Both the position numbers and the translations under genes were made by a program. DNA of 16,961 nucleotides. Source: Acidothermales bacterium. Its GTDB lineage: Bacteria > Actinomycetota > Actinomycetes > Streptosporangiales > WHST01. Location: assembly GCA_017354575.1 (NCBI GenBank), contig JAFMQP010000028.1, positions 1-16,961 of the forward strand, in the 5' to 3' direction. This document shows, one piece after another, positions 12,804 through 16,961 of this stretch. Each line of letters opens with the position of its first letter. Within the stretch, counting starts at the first letter, position 1. The notes under the pieces are model-generated. The model searched no databases, was not told the DNA's origin, and saw only the letters and a program-made list of their open reading frames with translations.

Positions 12804-13684
12804 GCGCGGATCGTTCGTTTCGGCACCGGCTGGCGGAGCGGGGCGTCGACCGGACGCTGCTGCTGCTCCTGCCGGGCGTGCTGTTCCTCGTCCTGCTGTT
12901 CTGCTACCCGTTCGCGTACGGGCTCGGGCTGTCGTTCCAGCCGCAGAAGGGCGGCGGACCGTTCGCCAACTACGTCACGTTCTTCACCGACCCGTACCTG
13001 CGCGGCACCGTCTGGATCACGTTCAAGCTCGGCCTGCCGGCCGCGCTGGTCAACGTGATCGCGTCGGTGCCGGTGGCGTTGCGCACGCGCGGGTCGTTCC
13101 GCGGCAAGCGGCTGATGACCATCCTGCTCGTGGTGCCGGTGACGCTCGGCACGGTGCTGACCGCGGAGGGCCTGCTCAGCTACCTGGGCCCGAACGGCTG
13201 GTTCAACAAGGTGCTGACGGCGCTGCACATCGTCGACCGGCCGGTCGCGCTGGTGCACAACTACTGGGGCGTGCTCGCGTCGCTGCTCATCACGGGATTC
13301 CCGTTCGCGTACCTGCTGACGCTGTCGTACCTCACCGGCATCGACCCGACCCTGGAGAGGGCGGCGGCGACGCTCGGTGCGGGCTGGTGGCAACGGTTCC
13401 GGCGGGTGACGCTGCCGCTGCTCGCGCCGGGGCTGGCGATCACGTTCTGCCTGTCGTTCGTGCTCGCGTTCTCGGTGTTCCCGTCCGCGCAGCTGGTCGG
13501 TGATCCGCGGGGCAGCACGCACGTGATCTCGATCGAGGCGTACCACGCGGCGTTCCAGCAGTACGACTACTCGATGGGCTCGGCGATCGCGATGGTGATG
13601 GCGGCGCTGATGCTCGTCGTCGTCGCGCTCGTGCTGGCCTGGCGGGCGACGTTCTACCGGGGCGCGACGGGAGGCAAGGGATGA
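12800..13684 (+). CDS. ABC importer permease, first subunit
   Basis: A 294-residue inner-membrane protein of the binding-protein-dependent class with six predicted membrane segments (about 19-42, 71-94, 105-128, 156-178, 211-233 and 262-284). The cytoplasmic EAA loop ERAAATLGAGWWQRFRRVTL followed by PLLAPG (186-211) is the docking site for the ATPase. It belongs with the PotB/FbpB-like permeases and pairs with the second permease encoded next. The ATG at 12800 gives the normal family N-terminus. An in-frame ATG at 12650 would add 50 residues of low-complexity sequence and overlap the ATPase gene. The gene has only a weak ribosome site within a duplicated 15-base unit. It ends in an ATGA overlap with the next start. 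Confidence 0.9.
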   Translation: MSADRSFRHRLAERGVDRTLLLLLPGVLFLVLLFCYPFAYGLGLSFQPQKGGGPFANYVTFFTDPYLRGTVWITFKLGLPAALVNVIASVPVALRTRGSFRGKRLMTILLVVPVTLGTVLTAEGLLSYLGPNGWFNKVLTALHIVDRPVALVHNYWGVLASLLITGFPFAYLLTLSYLTGIDPTLERAAATLGAGWWQRFRRVTLPLLAPGLAITFCLSFVLAFSVFPSAQLVGDPRGSTHVISIEAYHAAFQQYDYSMGSAIAMVMAALMLVVVALVLAWRATFYRGATGGKG

Positions 13685-14550
13685 GCACCGCCGAGGCGGC
13701 CGGGCCGCCGGGACGGCGGCGGCTCGCGGCGCGTCCCAGCACGTGGCTGGCCTGGGCCCTGTCCGCGTTCTTCTTCGTCAACCTCGCCGGGGTCATCGGC
13801 GTGGTGGTGGTCGACTCGTTCGGCACGCGCTGGTTCACCAGCTGGCTCCCGGAGGGCTTCACGCTTTCCTGGTACGGCCAGGCATGGCGGGAGTTCGGCC
13901 TGTCGCAGGTGTTCCTGGTGACCGTCGAGGTGTCGCTGCTCGTCGTCGCGATCTCCGCGGTGGTCGGCGTGCCGTCGGCGTACGTGCTCGCGCGCAGGTC
14001 GTTTCCCGGCAAGAAGATCGTGACGGTGCTGTTCCTGCTGCCGATCCTGGTGCCGCCGATCACGTACGGCATCCCGCTCGCGACGGTGCTGTACAAGTTC
14101 CATCTCGCCGGCACGCTCGCCGGCGTCATCGTCGCGAACCTCGTTCCGTCCGTGCCGTTCGTCGTCCTCACGATGACGCCGTTCATCGAGCAGATCGACC
14201 CGACCATCGAGTCCGCCGCCCGGATGTCCGGCGCCCGCACGTTCTCGGTGTTCACCCGGATTCTCACGCCGCTGCTCGTGCCCGGCATCCTCGCCGCGTC
14301 CATCCTCGTGCTCGTCCGCACCGTCGGCATGTTCGAGCTGACCTTCCTCACCGCGGGCCCGGACAGCCAGACCCTCGTGGTGGCGCTGTACTACGCGGTG
14401 TTCTCCGCGGGCATACGCACGCAGCAGTCCATCGACGCCATGGCCGTGCTGTACACACTGTCGATGGTGGTACTGCTCGTGGTCGCGCTTCGCTTCGTCA
14501 ACCCGACCCAGCTCGTCACCCGGATCAAGGAAGAAGGAGCAACCCGTTGA
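13681..14550 (+). CDS. ABC importer permease, second subunit
   Basis: A 289-residue integral membrane protein with an N-terminal cytoplasmic tail rich in Pro, Arg and Ala, six predicted membrane segments (about 22-45, 77-104, 112-136, 144-165, 201-222 and 252-272) and the EAA loop ESAARMSGARTFSVFTRILT followed by PLLVPG (177-202). It resembles PotC/FbpB-like permeases and completes the importer with the preceding permease as a heterodimer. Translation is coupled on both sides: its ATG shares ATGA with the preceding stop, and its own stop lies in a TTGA with the TTG start of the isomerase gene. The transported compound is inferred to be a sugar acid from the downstream enzymes. Confidence 0.92.
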   Translation: MSTAEAAGPPGRRRLAARPSTWLAWALSAFFFVNLAGVIGVVVVDSFGTRWFTSWLPEGFTLSWYGQAWREFGLSQVFLVTVEVSLLVVAISAVVGVPSAYVLARRSFPGKKIVTVLFLLPILVPPITYGIPLATVLYKFHLAGTLAGVIVANLVPSVPFVVLTMTPFIEQIDPTIESAARMSGARTFSVFTRILTPLLVPGILAASILVLVRTVGMFELTFLTAGPDSQTLVVALYYAVFSAGIRTQQSIDAMAVLYTLSMVVLLVVALRFVNPTQLVTRIKEEGATR

Positions 14551-15299
14551 GAACGCTGCTGCAGCCCGGTGAGCAGACCGAGCTGATCACCCTCGCCCTG
14601 GAGAACCTCGACGCAGGCGGGGAGCTGACGCTCGACTGCGCCGAGGAGACGGTCGTGGTCGTCCTGGGTGGTGTCGTCGACGTCTACGCCGACGACGTCG
14701 CGCTCGGCCGCGCGGGGGGACGCGCGAACGTCTTCGAGGCACCGGGCCACGCGGTGTACTCCCCGCCGGGGACGACGCTGCGGCTGGTCGCGGACGGTCC
14801 CGCGTACCTCGCCGTCGCGAGCGCGCCGCTCGACGGCGCCGAGCCCGCCAAGGCGCGGATCATCGCGCCCGAGGACCAGCGCGTCGCGGACGTGGGTGAC
14901 GGCAACTGGGCGCGCAACGTGCGCACCGTGCTCGGGCCTGAGCACGCAGCGGGCCGGTTGCTGCTCGGCGAGACGATCAACCCGCCGGGCAACTGGTCGT
15001 CGTACCCGCCGCACAAGCACGACACGCACGAGCCGCCGCGCGAGGTGAAGCTGGAGGAGGTCTACCTGTTCAAGGTCGACCCGGAGGGCGGCTTCGGCGT
15101 GCAGATCCGGTACGACGACGACGGCGAGGAGAGCTTCGTGGTGCGCGACGAGGACGTCGCCGCGATCCCGTCCGGCTACCACCCGGTCGTCGGCGCGCCG
15201 GGCTACAGGCTCTACTACCTCTGGGTGATGGCGGGCATCGGGCGGGAGATGGCGCCGTACCTCGATCCCGCGCACGCGTGGGTGCAGGAGAACGCTTGA
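14547..15299 (+). CDS. IolB/KduI-type bicupin isomerase (5-deoxy-glucuronate isomerase family)
   Basis: A 250-residue double cupin. The C-terminal half carries the IolB signature: GNWSSYPPHKHD (148-159), LEEVYLF (169-175), IPSGYHPVVGAPGYRLYYLW (207-226). The metal site is His156, His158, Glu171 and His212. IolB interconverts 5-deoxy-D-glucuronate and 2-deoxy-5-keto-D-gluconate in inositol breakdown; its relative KduI handles 5-keto-4-deoxyuronate and can also isomerise hexuronates. No other inositol genes are here, and the following genes are hexonate dehydratases, so an aldose-ketose isomerisation of a uronate or deoxyuronate is more likely than inositol use. The start is TTG at 14547, with AAGGAG seven bases before it and TTGA overlap with the permease stop. 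The N-terminal half is shorter and less conserved than in typical IolB. Confidence 0.88.
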   Translation: MRTLLQPGEQTELITLALENLDAGGELTLDCAEETVVVVLGGVVDVYADDVALGRAGGRANVFEAPGHAVYSPPGTTLRLVADGPAYLAVASAPLDGAEPAKARIIAPEDQRVADVGDGNWARNVRTVLGPEHAAGRLLLGETINPPGNWSSYPPHKHDTHEPPREVKLEEVYLFKVDPEGGFGVQIRYDDDGEESFVVRDEDVAAIPSGYHPVVGAPGYRLYYLWVMAGIGREMAPYLDPAHAWVQENA

Positions 15300-16501
15300 A
15301 GATAGCCGAGGCACGCGTCGTCGTCACCTGCCCGGGACGCAACTTCGTCGCGCTGAAGCTGGTCACCGACGACGGGGTCACCGGTGTGGGTGACGCGACG
15401 CTGAACGGTCGCGAGCTGGCGGTTGCGGCGTACCTGCGCGAGCACGTCTGCCCGCTCCTGCTCGGCCGCGACCCGCACCGGATCGGCGACACCTGGCAGT
15501 ACCTGTACAAAGGCGGGTACTGGCGCGACGGCCCGGTGACGATGACCGCGATCTCGGCGGTCGACACGGCGCTGTGGGACATCAAGGGCAAGGTCGCCGG
15601 GCTGCCCGTGTACCAGCTGCTCGGGGGCGCGGCGCGCAGCGGCGTCCTCGGCTACGCGCACGCGAACGGCGCCACGACCGCCGAGGCGCTCGACGACGTC
15701 GCACGGCAGGTGGCCGACGGGTACCGGGCGGTGCGCATCCAGGTCGCGGTCCCCGGCGTCGAGGGGACCTACGGCGTCGGTCACGGCGGGCACTACGAGC
15801 CCGCGCACGGCGCCGCGCCGGAGGAGACCACGTGGTCGACGGAGCGGTACCTGTCGTTCATCCCTTCGGTGTTCGAGGCGGCACGGGAACGCTTCGGGCC
15901 GGACCTGCGGCTGCTGCACGACGTGCACCACCGGCTCACCGGCATCGAGGCGGCGCGGCTCGGCAAGGCGCTGGAGCCGTACGGCCTGTTCTGGATGGAG
16001 GACCCGCTGCCGGCGGAGAACGTCGACGCGTTCCGGCTGATCCGCCAGCACACCACCACGCCGATCGCCACCGGTGAGGTGGTGACGTCGATCTGGCACT
16101 GCCGCGACCTGATCACCGAGCAGCTGGTCGACTACGTGCGCACGAGCGTCACGCACGCGGGCGGCATCACGCACCTGCGGCGCATCTTCGACCTCGCCGA
16201 CCTCTACCGGATCCGAACCGGATCGCACGGGCCCAGCGACAGCTCGCCGGTGGGGCTGGCGGCGGCGTTGCACGTCGACCTCGCGGTGCCGAACTTCGGC
16301 ATCCAGGAGCACATGCGGCATCCCACCGAGGCCGACGAGGTGTTCCCGCACGCGTACCGCTACGCGGACGGCTACCTGCATCCAGGTGACGAGCCCGGCC
16401 TCGGCGTCGACGTCGACGAGGACGCCGCCGCGCGGTTCCCGTACCGGCCCGCCTACCTCCCCGTCGCCCGACTGCACGACGGGACGCTCCATGACTGGTG
16501 A
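15296..16501 (+). CDS. D-mannonate dehydratase-type enolase superfamily protein (ManD/RspA group)
   Basis: A 401-residue enzyme, full length for the ManD group. The N-terminus KIAEARVVVTCPGRNFVALK and the GDATLNGRELAV segment are diagnostic. Metal ligands are Asp209, Glu235 (WMEDP) and Glu261 (TGE). The catalytic residues of this group are kept at matching numbers: Arg147, Tyr159, His211 and His311. It should remove water from a C6 sugar acid, D-mannonate or D-gluconate, giving 2-keto-3-deoxy-gluconate. Position 313 is Pro (HGPSD), where the efficient mannonate dehydratases, as I recall, have Ala; the Pro form has been linked to low or broader activity. TTG at 15296 was chosen over GTG at 15278 because CAGGAG lies five bases before it and it matches the family start. 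It overlaps the genes on both sides. Confidence 0.93.
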   Translation: MKIAEARVVVTCPGRNFVALKLVTDDGVTGVGDATLNGRELAVAAYLREHVCPLLLGRDPHRIGDTWQYLYKGGYWRDGPVTMTAISAVDTALWDIKGKVAGLPVYQLLGGAARSGVLGYAHANGATTAEALDDVARQVADGYRAVRIQVAVPGVEGTYGVGHGGHYEPAHGAAPEETTWSTERYLSFIPSVFEAARERFGPDLRLLHDVHHRLTGIEAARLGKALEPYGLFWMEDPLPAENVDAFRLIRQHTTTPIATGEVVTSIWHCRDLITEQLVDYVRTSVTHAGGITHLRRIFDLADLYRIRTGSHGPSDSSPVGLAAALHVDLAVPNFGIQEHMRHPTEADEVFPHAYRYADGYLHPGDEPGLGVDVDEDAAARFPYRPAYLPVARLHDGTLHDW

Positions 16502-16961
16502 CCCATTGTTGTTCCTCGGCCCGGAGGACGACGTCGCGATCGCGACGCGCGACCTCACCCCGGGCGAGCGGGTCGGCGGCGTGCTCGTGCGAGACCAGGT
16601 GCCGCGCGGGCACAAGCTCGCCGTGCGACCGGCGGCCGAGGGCACGACCGTGCGGAAGTACGGACAGCAGATCGGCGTCGCGCTGCGGCCGATCGAGGCG
16701 GGCGAGCACGTGCACGGCCACAACCTCGGCTTCGCCCCGGGCGAGCGCGCGTACGAGCTCGCCGTCGACAACGCGCCGCTGCCGCCGGTCGAGCCGGCGG
16801 CGACGTTCGACGGGATCGTGCGTCCCGACGGCCGGGTGGCGACGCGCAACTACGTCGGCGTCCTCACGTCGGTGAACTGCTCGGCGACGGTCGCGACGCT
16901 GGTCGCGAGGCGCGCGGAGCCGATGCTCGCCGGCGTCGAGGGCGTCGACAGCGTGATCGCG
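16491..16961 (+). CDS. UxaA-family dehydratase (altronate/galactarate type), N-terminal part
   Basis: The first 157 residues of a gene cut by the right edge; family members are about 500 residues long. The N-terminus is a SAF domain (about 8-78) with VPRGHKLAV, VRKYGQQIGVAL and GEHVHGHN. From about 105 the main dehydratase domain begins with FDGIVRPDGRVATRNYVG and TSVNCSATVA, where the cysteine is a likely iron ligand. UxaA converts D-altronate, and GarD galactarate, by an iron-dependent dehydration. The visible part cannot tell these apart. The ATG overlaps the end of the mannonate-dehydratase-type gene by 11 bases, so translation is coupled. Two dehydratases for different epimers in one operon suggest that more than one sugar acid, for example those from glucuronate and galacturonate, drains to 2-keto-3-deoxy-gluconate. 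Confidence 0.9.
   Translation, partial: MTGDPLLFLGPEDDVAIATRDLTPGERVGGVLVRDQVPRGHKLAVRPAAEGTTVRKYGQQIGVALRPIEAGEHVHGHNLGFAPGERAYELAVDNAPLPPVEPAATFDGIVRPDGRVATRNYVGVLTSVNCSATVATLVARRAEPMLAGVEGVDSVIA

Noticed and set aside
16207..16226. Repeated CCGGATC units resembling a palindromic site
   Set aside because: Lies inside the coding sequence of the dehydratase and encodes ordinary residues; no regulatory context.
15215..16849. Minus-strand open frame of about 540 codons opposite the dehydratase genes
   Set aside because: Shadow of the mannonate-dehydratase-type and UxaA-type genes; no recognisable domain.
1..16961. Mobile elements, CRISPR arrays, tRNA or rRNA genes
   Set aside because: No transposase or integrase motifs, no regularly spaced repeats of CRISPR length, and no tRNA-like cloverleaf was noticed on reading; base use is even along the window.

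Overview
The window is about 17 kb of very GC-rich DNA with strong G/C bias at third codon positions, GTG and TTG starts, lipoprotein signals and actinobacterial families such as a GPGG-motif small membrane protein, DUF4232, DUF4097 and a LigD polymerase. I read it as the chromosome of an actinomycete. The genus cannot be fixed from the sequence. There is no sign of phage, insertion sequence, tRNA, rRNA or CRISPR. Every gap between genes is about 110 bases or shorter.

Region 1 (1-1949, + strand) is the 3' end of a tight cluster: a medium-chain dehydrogenase (cut by the window edge), a 6-pyruvoyl-tetrahydropterin-synthase-like protein that lacks the usual catalytic residues, and a GT-B glycosyltransferase. 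Region 2 (1950-5237, - strand) is a four-gene operon: ribbon-helix-helix regulator, DUF4097 beta-repeat protein, DrrA-type ABC ATPase and DrrB-type ABC-2 permease. Its promoter is overlaid by four copies of an 8-bp near-palindrome at 11/11/21-bp spacing. It fits a self-regulated export or membrane-remodelling module. Region 3 (5238-9170) holds mostly single genes: a cupin, a stand-alone LigD-type polymerase, exonuclease III, the GPGG membrane protein, a 64-residue protein with a classical zinc-finger spacing, a DUF4232 lipoprotein and a VOC-fold protein.

Region 4 (9255-16961, + strand) is one long catabolic operon running off the right edge: LacI-type regulator, solute-binding lipoprotein, ABC ATPase, two permeases, an IolB/KduI-type isomerase, a D-mannonate-dehydratase-type enolase and a UxaA-type (altronate/galactarate) dehydratase. 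The genes from the two permeases onward overlap. The likely job is uptake of a sugar acid, probably a hexuronate or derivative, and its conversion toward 2-keto-3-deoxy-gluconate. The substrate is inferred, and no uronate reductase, KDG kinase or aldolase is inside the window.

The items most worth a second look are the operator array embedded in the ribbon-helix-helix promoter, the catalytically stripped pterin-synthase homologue beside a glycosyltransferase, the IolB-type isomerase inside a hexuronate-like operon without other inositol genes, the single zinc-finger miniprotein, and the short reading frame joined by ATGA overlaps to the genes on both sides.
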